Shown: in pieces, positions 16,654 through 22,053 of the stretch
How the letters are laid out: every line of letters starts with the position of its first letter
How positions within the stretch are numbered: the stretch's first letter is position 1
DNA from: a virus
Virus record (IMG/VR): IMGVR_UViG_3300035698_006149
Coordinates: 1-23,443 of that record
DNA: 23,443 nucleotides
Strand: one strand, 5' to 3'
Notes under the pieces: generated by a model
What the model was told of the DNA's origin: nothing
Seen by the model: only the letters and a program-made list of their open reading frames with translations
Database searches by the model: none
Program-made: the position numbers and the translations under genes

Positions 16654-16975
16654 TGACTTTTTCCTTGGATTTGATAGGGGGGGAAGGGATTTTTGGCTTA
16701 ACCGAAGGAATAGTGATCTTAGAATCAACTACCGGATCTACTGGTTTGTCAGCCTGCTTAACAGTGATTGGACCCTCAACTACTTCCATCTTGCTGATAG
16801 GAATGTAGAGCTGAGGAGTCTGAAGGGCAACTGCCCGAGCTGCATTAGTCAGAGCCATCTGAAGGCTTTCAAGGTCTTTTTCAATCATGATAGGTTCAGA
16901 AAAAGTACCACTGGGGTTGACCAGACAAACACCAACCATGGTGCTCCCTGCAAGTTGAACGAGTTGGAATTTCAT
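16625..16975 (-). CDS. Small unknown protein with Pro/Lys-rich tail
   Basis: A 116-residue protein starting MKFQLVQLAGSTMVGVCLV. The start at 16975 is set by AAAGGAG 6 bases upstream; longer frames lack a site. Residues 1-75 look like a small folded alpha/beta domain (beta start, then a helix DLESLQMALTNAARAVAL). The last 40 are Pro/Lys-rich and probably disordered. No family is recognised. It precedes and overlaps the nuclease gene, so the two are probably co-translated. Confidence 0.65.
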   Translation of the reverse strand: MKFQLVQLAGSTMVGVCLVNPSGTFSEPIMIEKDLESLQMALTNAARAVALQTPQLYIPISKMEVVEGPITVKQADKPVDPVVDSKITIPSVKPKIPSPPIKSKEKVNAKKVDNKK

Positions 16976-17031
16976 ATTCGGCTCCTTTGATTCAGTCATT
17001 TGATCCAAGCATATAAGAGAGGATTCCTGAG

Positions 17032-17060
17032 TATAGTAAGTCAGGGTGTTACCGGTTCAA
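17032..17060 (-). promoter_or_regulatory. Probable promoter with CTTACTATA element
   Basis: On the minus strand, TTGAAC (17055-17060), 16 bases, then TACTAT (17033-17038) inside CTTACTATA (17032-17040). It lies 56 bases before the ATG at 16975. This copy of the element has the best -35 match and is the main reason to suspect that the element includes a -10. Confidence 0.5.
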
Positions 17061-17068
17061 TGATAGGT

Positions 17069-17443
17069 CTATTCGAAAGATGCTGCGGCAGCATAGAAAA
17101 TTGTCTGGCCCAGAACACCCGCGGCATCCAGGTCAAACTCAAAGGGGACTTCAGAGTCCTCAGCAGATGCTCCAAGGTCCTTGATCGTGGTGAAATCAGC
17201 AGGAATGTCCCCATTGATAAAGGACATTAGAGCAGAACCCTCAATCATTCCTGCAAAAGGGTCTTCAGTTGTAGCGATTCCAACCAGATAGAGTCTGATA
17301 GGATTAATTTCGCTACCTAGGGTAGCAGTGACAACATGGCGCGAAAAGCCTTCAGGAGAAAAATCCTGAACGATCTTAAGACCTGGGGCCAAAAATGGGA
17401 CCTCCGCAGGGAAGTTTGCCTTCCCAATCATTGAAAACTTCAT
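17069..17443 (-). CDS. Small unknown acidic protein
   Basis: A 124-residue acidic, probably beta-rich protein starting MKFSMIGKANFPAEVP, with AAGGA about 10 bases before its ATG. It has no membrane helix, signal peptide or cysteines. It contains SEINPIRLYLVGIATTEDPF and ends FYAAAASFE. No family is recognised. It is the first gene of a short minus-strand group that starts at a divergent promoter region, and no strong terminator separates it from the next gene. Size and composition would fit a small virion protein such as a tail or decoration subunit, but this cannot be shown. Confidence 0.65.
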   Translation of the reverse strand: MKFSMIGKANFPAEVPFLAPGLKIVQDFSPEGFSRHVVTATLGSEINPIRLYLVGIATTEDPFAGMIEGSALMSFINGDIPADFTTIKDLGASAEDSEVPFEFDLDAAGVLGQTIFYAAAASFE

Positions 17444-17491
17444 TATGATATGTTCCTTCTTGGAATATTAAGGATGTCTGATCCTGCCTCT

Positions 17492-17500
17492 TATAGTAAG
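17492..17500 (-). promoter_or_regulatory. CTTACTATA element before the 124-residue gene
   Basis: Exact CTTACTATA on the minus strand, 48 bases before the ATG at 17443, within the 266-bp divergent intergenic region. The rest of that region holds the plus-strand promoter and element; nothing else is evident in it. Confidence 0.5.
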
Positions 17501-17598
17501 AAGATATACCTAAGCTTTCTTTAAGTCTATAGAAGATTCTTTGATTCTACGGATAGATTATGAGCGACGAATGTCTGTTACTACTAATAAGAGTGTTT

Positions 17599-17627
17599 TT
17601 GAAATAATAAGGTGCTCTTAGTATAAA
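17599..17627 (+). promoter_or_regulatory. Sigma-70-like promoter for the protease unit
   Basis: TTGAAA (17599-17604), a 17-base spacer, then TATAAA (17622-17627). Both hexamers are near consensus with ideal spacing. Transcription would start near 17634, giving a leader of about 75 bases that carries CTTACTCTA. Confidence 0.7.
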
Positions 17628-17638
17628 ATAAGTGAATG

Positions 17639-17647
17639 CTTACTCTA
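17639..17647 (+). promoter_or_regulatory. CTTACTCTA element in the protease leader
   Basis: One-base variant of CTTACTATA on the plus strand, 62 bases before the protease ATG. Here it lies just downstream of the predicted transcription start, not at the -10. Confidence 0.4.
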
Positions 17648-17709
17648 AGGAATTTTCTAAAAAAGGATTCGATATAGTGTAAGTCCAGTAGTTACAAGAG
17701 GTTGCTACC

Positions 17710-18708
17710 ATGAAGATGGGACAAATGAGCCTTCCGAGATTTGAAACTGGGAGGATAATGCGCTCGCTTGTCGTTCCAGAAGACTATGGCGTAAGACTGC
17801 ATAACGTCCCAGAATGCTGGAAAGAGACCCGTGGGGCAGGAATTATCGTAGCTGTCCTGGATACAGGTTGCCCTGACCATCCTGACCTTGTCATATCCGA
17901 ATTTAAGAATTTTACAGCTGATCCTGTGATAGACACGGTGTCCGGACACTCGACTCACGTCAGCGGGATAATTGGTGCCCGGGGTGGAGACCATGGCTTG
18001 ACTGGGATCGCTCCAGAATGCTCACTCATCACCGGCAAGATATTAGACAACCAAGGACAGGGATCTGATGTCGCATTGGCCGAAGGTATTCGTTGGGCTA
18101 TAGAAGCAGGAGCCAAGGTCATTAATATGAGCCTTGGAGCTCCACCCTCAGCCAAGGCTTACTTCAAAAGGACTGTCAGTGCTCTGAACCTGGCCTATGA
18201 GCAAGGCGTGATGGTTATCTGTGCTTCAGGTAACGAGAATGCAGGCAAGGTTAGCTTGCCAGCTTGCTTAGATACAACAATTGCCGTTGGAGCTGTTAAC
18301 TCCGCTCGAGAACGTTCCTGGTTCTCAAACCGCGGTCGGCATCTTAGTTTTGCTGCTGCTGGTGAAAATGTTCTCTCGACCTTCAAAAATGATACCTATT
18401 GTGAATTATCCGGAACTAGTATGGCTTCTCCTCACATTGCTGGACTCTGTGCCCTTATTCTCTCCTCCCACCTGAATGCAGATAAAGAGACTCCAATTAA
18501 AGACCTAGAAGACATGATCGAGCATTTGCGTCGAATCAGTGTTGACTTTGGAACCAAAGGCTTCGATGAGGACTATGGATGGGGTATCCCTATCTTTGGT
18601 CACATCAACCCTGACGCGCCTAAGGTTGAAGATGTTGAAGGAAAGATTCAGAAAGGATTTTCCTTTCTGGATTCTCTTATGCTTTTACTACAGCAGCGAC
18701 TGAAGTAA
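17710..18708 (+). CDS. Intracellular subtilisin-like serine protease (family S8)
   Basis: A 332-residue subtilase with the complete catalytic set: D51 in VAVLDTG, H80 in GHSTHVSG, oxyanion N175 in ASGNEN and S237 in GTSMASPH. There is no signal peptide, and the 20 or so leading residues are too short for a classical propeptide. It therefore resembles intracellular subtilisins. The C-terminus (about 295-332) is an extra, partly hydrophobic tail. Possible roles are virion-protein maturation, host-protein turnover or lysis support; none is proven. It is in its own unit, opposite in direction to the head genes, with a sigma-70-like promoter. Phage genes of this layout are often accessory cargo. 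The 11-bp palindrome core at 17932-17942 overlaps the codons just before the active-site His. Confidence 0.92.
   Translation: MKMGQMSLPRFETGRIMRSLVVPEDYGVRLHNVPECWKETRGAGIIVAVLDTGCPDHPDLVISEFKNFTADPVIDTVSGHSTHVSGIIGARGGDHGLTGIAPECSLITGKILDNQGQGSDVALAEGIRWAIEAGAKVINMSLGAPPSAKAYFKRTVSALNLAYEQGVMVICASGNENAGKVSLPACLDTTIAVGAVNSARERSWFSNRGRHLSFAAAGENVLSTFKNDTYCELSGTSMASPHIAGLCALILSSHLNADKETPIKDLEDMIEHLRRISVDFGTKGFDEDYGWGIPIFGHINPDAPKVEDVEGKIQKGFSFLDSLMLLLQQRLK
17932..17942. repeat. Dispersed palindrome, copy 3 (core only)
   Basis: GACACGGTGTC, the perfect 11-bp core of the palindrome, within the protease gene. It is flanked by A and C, so the outer pairs seen in the other copies are lost. Confidence 0.6.
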
Positions 18709-18734
18709 CAAAATCTACCATTCAGGAAGTTAAG

Positions 18735-19349
18735 ATGTTCAGTATCTACAAGAAAATCATTTATCGTGGATTGATAGTCATTTTGGCAGCATGTATGCTC
18801 ATTGCTATAAGTTGGGGTGGGAAGTATATTACGAGTTGGGACTTTCGTCGGGCCATGAGTCGAGAATCAATGGCAAAAGATGCTGAAAATTCACAGAAAG
18901 TTCATGATCAGCTGGTTGAAATCAGGGCTTTAACTGGTGCAGACCGAGCCTATGTATTCCTGTTTCATAATGGAGCTCATCTTAGTACTGGCCTGCCAAT
19001 GAAGAAAATGTCCTGTGCTTATGAGTCTTGTGCGTCGGGAACTGCTAGTAAAGCTTTTGAAATGTCTGATCTCCTTGTCAGCCGCTATCCTATACTACTA
19101 AACCTATTGACAAAGAAACCTCAGCCTTACCTGATGAATGTTGACGCTGCTGAAAACTCTCACTTCAAAACACTTAAACAGCTTCATGGAACTCACTATG
19201 TTGTGGTACATCTACTTGTTAATGATGGACTACTAATTGGCTGGATGGGTGTTGACTTCCACAGCATGCCTGTAGACTTTAACTCTAAGTTCTACACGGA
19301 TACTGCCTTAAGAATTTCGGAGATCATGGGTATCCCAAGACTAGATTAA
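18735..19349 (+). CDS. Membrane-anchored GAF-like sensor protein
   Basis: A 204-residue protein. One membrane helix near the N-terminus (about 11-28, RGLIVILAACMLIAISWGG) is followed by a GAF-like domain (about 55-195). LTGADRAYVFLFHNGAHLSTG is a strong match to the first GAF strands, and LIGWMGVDF to the last. GAF domains bind small ligands or act as scaffolds. No kinase, cyclase or other output domain is attached, so it would act by itself or through a partner. It starts 26 bp after the protease stop and ends just before a terminator, making a two-gene unit. The helix would leave the domain on one side of the cytoplasmic membrane; the side is uncertain. Confidence 0.75.
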   Translation: MFSIYKKIIYRGLIVILAACMLIAISWGGKYITSWDFRRAMSRESMAKDAENSQKVHDQLVEIRALTGADRAYVFLFHNGAHLSTGLPMKKMSCAYESCASGTASKAFEMSDLLVSRYPILLNLLTKKPQPYLMNVDAAENSHFKTLKQLHGTHYVVVHLLVNDGLLIGWMGVDFHSMPVDFNSKFYTDTALRISEIMGIPRLD

Positions 19350-19376
19350 CAATAGATCCAAGATCACCGGATGAAA

Positions 19377-19408
19377 GAAGAGCCCAGACATTACTGCCTG
19401 GGCTCTTC
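19377..19408. terminator. Bidirectional terminator between convergent units
   Basis: GAAGAGCCCAG (19377-19387) pairs perfectly over 11 bp with CTGGGCTCTTC (19398-19408) across a 10-base loop. It sits between the GAF-like gene and the HIRAN gene, which converge. The flanking T tracts are short on both strands. Confidence 0.7.
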
Positions 19409-19411
19409 CCT

Positions 19412-19428
19412 TTGGACACGGTGTCCAA
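19412..19428. repeat. Dispersed palindrome, copy 4 (intergenic)
   Basis: TTGGACACGGTGTCCAA, a perfect 17-bp dyad 3 bp beyond the terminator stem. It overlaps no gene, which shows that the motif is not just a codon artefact. Confidence 0.8.
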
Positions 19429-19430
19429 TC

Positions 19431-19790
19431 TCAGGAAAACGTTTTGAACTTGGTCTTGTTAACATAGATATGAATCAGGGGAATCCGGCCACCCAGATTC
19501 TCAATACTATGTAGCTTGGCTCGTAGGTTAAGTTTACCAGAATCCATCAATGGTGCCCAGACTGCAGACAGGTCCTTTGGAATATAACCAAGGTTGACCA
19601 GTCCCTGATCAGGAGAGGTGGCATCACTCACCAATACTCGAATAGCATTAGGATCATGAGGCTCTGAAGGCTCTCTAACCAGAACGACAGCGTCACCTGG
19701 AGTACGGTAACGAAGGGCAGCTTTTCCTTCAGTATGAAAGCAAACACCTCGTACCTTTACTGGATTAGGAATTTTAATAGGCGCGGTCAT
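19431..19790 (-). CDS. Stand-alone HIRAN-domain protein
   Basis: A 119-residue protein that is essentially a single HIRAN domain. It shows VRGVCFHTEGKAALRY, then VVLVREPSEPHDPNAIRVLV, LGYIPKDLSAVWAPLMDSG and a closing strand. In Rad5/HLTF-type proteins this fold binds single-stranded 3' DNA ends. Bacterial stand-alone versions are also thought to bind DNA. A role in phage DNA processing or replication is plausible. I chose the ATG at 19790, with GAGG about 10 bases upstream; the frame could extend one codon to a TTG. It overlaps the helix-turn-helix gene by 17 bp, so the two are coupled. Its stop is 2 bp from the copy 4 palindrome. Confidence 0.8.
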   Translation of the reverse strand: MTAPIKIPNPVKVRGVCFHTEGKAALRYRTPGDAVVLVREPSEPHDPNAIRVLVSDATSPDQGLVNLGYIPKDLSAVWAPLMDSGKLNLRAKLHSIENLGGRIPLIHIYVNKTKFKTFS

Positions 19791-20082
19791 CAAAAGGATC
19801 CTCTCTTCCTGAGATCAGCATAAGAGGTGACACATTTAAGGCAAAGGCAAGGTAGGTAATAAGCGAGACCTTTGTCTTAAACCCGCGCCGGACTCTGCGC
19901 AGAGAGTTATAGAGACTGTTTGGGTGATAACCAATACGCTTCGAGAGCCAGCGTATTGAGGCTTTGTGAAACTTCAACTCATAGTGGAGACGGGCAAGGT
20001 CAAGCCTGGCCATGCGCCCACCATCTACAGGAGGACTAGGTCTATGTCTTTTACGTCGTTTTGATAGGATCAATTTAGGCAT
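19774..20082 (-). CDS. Cro/CI-like helix-turn-helix regulator
   Basis: A 102-residue basic protein. The N-terminal 25 residues are Lys/Arg-rich. Residues about 30-92 form a Cro/CI-type (HTH_3) fold: ASIRWLSKRIGYHPNSLYNSL is the helix-turn-helix. The ending, LITYLAFALNVSPLMLIS, matches the final helices of the family. It probably binds operator DNA as a dimer. Candidate sites in this window are the TTGGACACGGTGTCCAA palindromes, the nearest 345 bp away, or the inverted repeats upstream of its operon; neither is proven. AAGGAG lies 5 bases before the ATG, and the stop overlaps the HIRAN gene. Confidence 0.75.
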   Translation of the reverse strand: MPKLILSKRRKRHRPSPPVDGGRMARLDLARLHYELKFHKASIRWLSKRIGYHPNSLYNSLRRVRRGFKTKVSLITYLAFALNVSPLMLISGREDPFDDRAY

Positions 20083-20106
20083 GACTTCTCCTTATTTGTT
20101 AAATGT

Positions 20107-20143
20107 GATCCAGCACCTGGTATGTTGGTCCTGATGCTGGATC
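20107..20143 (-). repeat. Inverted repeat before the regulator gene
   Basis: GATCCAGCA (20107-20115) pairs perfectly with TGCTGGATC (20135-20143) across a 19-base loop. It lies between the micro-protein gene and the helix-turn-helix gene. No T tract follows on the minus strand, so an mRNA hairpin or an operator is as likely as a terminator. Confidence 0.55.
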
Positions 20144-20157
20144 TGGGGGTATGCTTG

Positions 20158-20229
20158 TTAGCAGTTACCCTTACCGCGGCCAGTCTTAGGACCGGCACCT
20201 TGGGGGCCTGTTCCGTCACCTCTAGGCAT
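20158..20229 (-). CDS. 23-residue Gly-rich micro-protein (DUF5320-like N-terminus)
   Basis: A tiny frame beginning MPRGDGTGPQGAG and ending TGRGKGNC. It has AGAAGGTG positioned 7 bases before its ATG and its own TAA. The sequence closely follows the N-terminal signature MPxGDxTGPxGxGPxTGRGxGxC of the DUF5320-type small proteins of archaea and bacteria, but stops right after the Cys, where those proteins continue. Function is unknown. The pattern of Gly, Arg and a single terminal Cys could bind a nucleotide, nucleic acid or metal. It sits between csrA and the helix-turn-helix gene, all on the same strand. The signature match and the ribosome binding site together make this a real gene despite its length. 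Confidence 0.75.
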   Translation of the reverse strand: MPRGDGTGPQGAGPKTGRGKGNC

Positions 20230-20305
20230 ATGGTTTCACCTTCTTCCTTCACTTATATCCACTGATAGTTAATCATAAGATGCAGTGTCCGTCAACCTCT
20301 TTTCT

Positions 20306-20467
20306 TTATTTCGATGGTTTTTCATTGGGAACAGTGATAATCTTAAGGTCCCTGGGAGCCTGGATGCCAATATGCACCTGGCCGGCATGATAGCGAATTA
20401 TAACAATTTTGATGTCTTCTCCTATCATGATTGCATCTTCTTTAGGTTTAATAGCAGTGACTAGCAT
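20306..20467 (-). CDS. csrA: CsrA-like RNA-binding regulator, divergent
   Basis: A 53-residue protein: MLVTAIKPKEDAIMIGEDIK, then QVHIGIQAP. It follows the CsrA/RsmA pattern (MLvltR..ge.i.IGddI ... gqVriGI.AP). CsrA dimers bind GGA motifs in mRNA leaders and change translation or stability. The N-terminal basic pair (R6-R7 in E. coli) is Ile-Lys here. The 'VHREE' segment with essential R44 is replaced by KIITVP, and the C-terminal helix is nearly absent. Either RNA binding has changed, or the protein acts by pairing with host CsrA. GGAG lies about 9 bases before the ATG; an inverted CTTACTAT pair lies upstream. Family assignment is firm from the core; altered function is inferred. Confidence 0.8.
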   Translation of the reverse strand: MLVTAIKPKEDAIMIGEDIKIVIIRYHAGQVHIGIQAPRDLKIITVPNEKPSK

Positions 20468-20523
20468 TATGAAACTCTCCACACTGTTGATCTTACTGCC
20501 TTAAGACAGCATATACCTTCTCC

Positions 20524-20552
20524 TATAGTAAGTCCTTACTTACTATTGAAAA
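20524..20552 (-). promoter_or_regulatory. Promoter/operator region before csrA
   Basis: CTTACTATA on the minus strand (20524-20532), with a weak -35, TTTTCA (20547-20552), 16 bases from TACTAT. The same spot contains a perfect inverted repeat, ATAGTAAG (20525-20532) and CTTACTAT (20539-20546), separated by 6 bases, as in an operator. The element lies 56 bases before the csrA ATG. Confidence 0.5.
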
Positions 20553-20574
20553 CATTAGAGTTCAATAGTCTTAG

Positions 20575-20823
20575 TCACCAGCCGTCTTTTAGGCATTGGT
20601 CCAGCCAGGAAGCCTTGTGTCCATCAAAATAAAGTCCTGATAAAGTACCGGAAGGGCAGGCATAAATTAGGCTGAAGTCCTCGGAGCTGGCCCTAATGCT
20701 CACATCCAGGAAGCCATTGTTTCTAAGCAGAGCTGCAGCTTTTGAAGGGCAGCCATCGTTGAGAAAAGCACTGGCCCAAGACAGAACCTGCCCAGGAGGT
20801 AGAAATTGTTTCTTGTTTCTCAT
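20575..20823 (-). CDS. Small unknown protein
   Basis: An 82-residue protein whose ATG overlaps the previous stop (ATGA), so it is translated with it. The sequence has a helical first half (QVLSWASAFLNDGCPSKAAALLRNNG) and a beta second half (DFSLIYACPSGTLSGLYFDG), ending with WLDQCLKDGW. Three cysteines are spaced too far apart for an obvious metal site. No family is recognised. It is followed by the csrA promoter region. Confidence 0.65.
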   Translation of the reverse strand: MRNKKQFLPPGQVLSWASAFLNDGCPSKAAALLRNNGFLDVSIRASSEDFSLIYACPSGTLSGLYFDGHKASWLDQCLKDGW

Positions 20824-21164
20824 TGTAAGGGGAACATTTCTATCAGCTGGGAATAAGAAGATTCAGGATCTTCTAGACCTCTGAGAGGCGCCTTGGAGGG
20901 ACGGAAAGCGACAGCATGTATATTGGGGAAGAGTCCTGGGATAAAGTCCATATCGGACTCATCGATAACGTCAGCATTAAATAGAAGCATAACAGGGACC
21001 TCAACAGATGGCTCAGTATCTTCTACTCTTGAGAGAACAGATTCTTGACTTAAGCCTTGGGCTTCTAAATCCTCCTTCATGAGTCGCTTAAGATCTGCAT
21101 ATATCTCTTCAGGAGAGCGTTTCTTCTTCTGAAAGAAGTTTCTAAACATGATATTTACTCTCAT
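20820..21164 (-). CDS. Small unknown acidic protein
   Basis: A 114-residue protein. The N-terminus is basic and helical (FRNFFQKKKRSPEEIYADLKRLM). The remainder is acidic, with VPVMLLFNADVIDESDMDF and a short C-terminal helix. It has no recognised family or membrane helix. The start is uncertain. ATG 21164 has AGGA only 2 bases upstream, while ATG 21149 has a weak GAGAG at 9 bases and would give 109 residues. It is the first gene of the minus-strand regulatory group and faces a divergent gene across a 98-bp region holding paired CTTACTA elements. Confidence 0.6.
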   Translation of the reverse strand: MRVNIMFRNFFQKKKRSPEEIYADLKRLMKEDLEAQGLSQESVLSRVEDTEPSVEVPVMLLFNADVIDESDMDFIPGLFPNIHAVAFRPSKAPLRGLEDPESSYSQLIEMFPLQ

Positions 21165-21205
21165 TTCCTGAGGTGAGGCTTATACCCTCAATGGTAGATA
21201 CTGAT

Positions 21206-21226
21206 CTAGTAAGTGTCTTACTACTA
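21206..21226. promoter_or_regulatory. Paired divergent CTTACTA elements
   Basis: CTTACTAG on the minus strand (21206-21213) and CTTACTACTA on the plus strand (21217-21226) form an inverted repeat with a 3-base spacer. Each points at its own gene: the minus copy is 42 bases from the ATG at 21164, and the plus copy 36 from the ATG at 21263. Directional pairing at a divergent junction supports a promoter or leader role. Confidence 0.55.
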
Positions 21227-21262
21227 GGCCAGAACAAAGATCAAAAGAAGGAGAGAAAGATC

Positions 21263-21676
21263 ATGATGACAAGCTACGGTATTGAGATTAGAGCTAAAGG
21301 AACCACACTTACCTTTGACTTCAAGAATCTGAAGTCCTATTCCTCCACCTTCCTGAAGATAGAGAACAATGGAACTGACAAGCCACTATTAGCTGCTTTT
21401 GACATCGTCTTTGATGATCCGGCGATCTGCCAGATTCTAGTCCCCTTAAGTGACAGTCCTGACCTCAGACTTATTGTTCCCTCCCTCTCAATCGATGCTA
21501 AGATCAAGAAGATTGAGCCGTCTGAGGAAGAAGGCCTTGTTGTTCTCCTGCTGGTCCCGGCAGAGAGTCCTCCTTATAAGTTGGAAAGAGGCATAGGAGC
21601 TCCTGGAACAGAAAGGCCATGGAATTTAATACCTCCAGTTATGAGTGATGAAGGATCAACACCAAGACGATCCTAA
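21263..21676 (+). CDS. Unknown protein, first gene of the rightmost unit
   Basis: A 137-residue protein starting at the first of two adjacent ATGs, with AAGGAG 9 bases upstream; the longer upstream frame has no site. Residues 1-100 are beta-rich (YGIEIRAKGTTLTFDFKNL; ILVPLSDSPDLRLIVPSL). The C-terminal 35 are Pro/Arg-rich and probably disordered. No family is recognised. It heads a three-gene plus-strand unit ending at the strong terminator at 22851. Confidence 0.7.
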   Translation: MMTSYGIEIRAKGTTLTFDFKNLKSYSSTFLKIENNGTDKPLLAAFDIVFDDPAICQILVPLSDSPDLRLIVPSLSIDAKIKKIEPSEEEGLVVLLLVPAESPPYKLERGIGAPGTERPWNLIPPVMSDEGSTPRRS

Positions 21677-21699
21677 GGAAATCTTTCAAGGAGTAAACA

Positions 21700-21990
21700 A
21701 TGAGCAGCAGAGTGATCCTCAGAACAGATGTTGTTGCCTTGGATATCAGCTATACGTCAGTGAGGAGTCTTGAGGTTGTGTACAAGACTTCTCCATCATA
21801 TAGAATATCTATACCTGATAGAATTATTGTCAAGCTTTGGGATCCAATGAACCTCAAGTCTATTTTATTGATCAAGCAGGCGTCTAACCTCAAGTTGGTC
21901 ATCGAGAGACATGATATTGATGAGAATGTAAGAGTAATCAGTATCAATGAAGATAGCATTGAATGTAAAGTCTTGCCTTGGGAAGTCTAA
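21700..21990 (+). CDS. Small unknown beta-rich protein
   Basis: A 96-residue protein with AAGGAG 6 bases before its ATG. Alternating hydrophobic residues (VILRTDVVALDISYTSVRSLEVV and similar stretches, shown here in part: LEVVYKTSPSYRISIPDRI) indicate a small beta barrel or sandwich. It has one short Lys-containing central segment and no cysteine pattern beyond C91. No family is recognised. Its style resembles the C-terminal part of the YopX-like neighbour, and the two could share ancestry, but I cannot align them convincingly by eye. Confidence 0.65.
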   Translation: MSSRVILRTDVVALDISYTSVRSLEVVYKTSPSYRISIPDRIIVKLWDPMNLKSILLIKQASNLKLVIERHDIDENVRVISINEDSIECKVLPWEV

Positions 21991-22053
21991 GAAAATAAAG
22001 AAAGACCTAAGTCTTTCAGAGTGAAGATAAGTTGAAGAAAAAGAAGCAAAGAG

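Noticed and set aside
16654-16728. Longer start for the nuclease gene
   Set aside because: It would need a TTG without a ribosome binding site; the ATG at 16653 has one and places the membrane helix at the usual position.
17050-17070. GGTTCAATGATAGG, resembling a tRNA T-loop
   Set aside because: No matching acceptor, D or anticodon stems surround it; it overlaps the probable promoter instead.
20070-20252. Minus-strand open frame of 60 codons
   Set aside because: It overlaps the micro-protein gene in another frame and lacks a positioned ribosome binding site; the 23-residue frame has both the site and a known signature.
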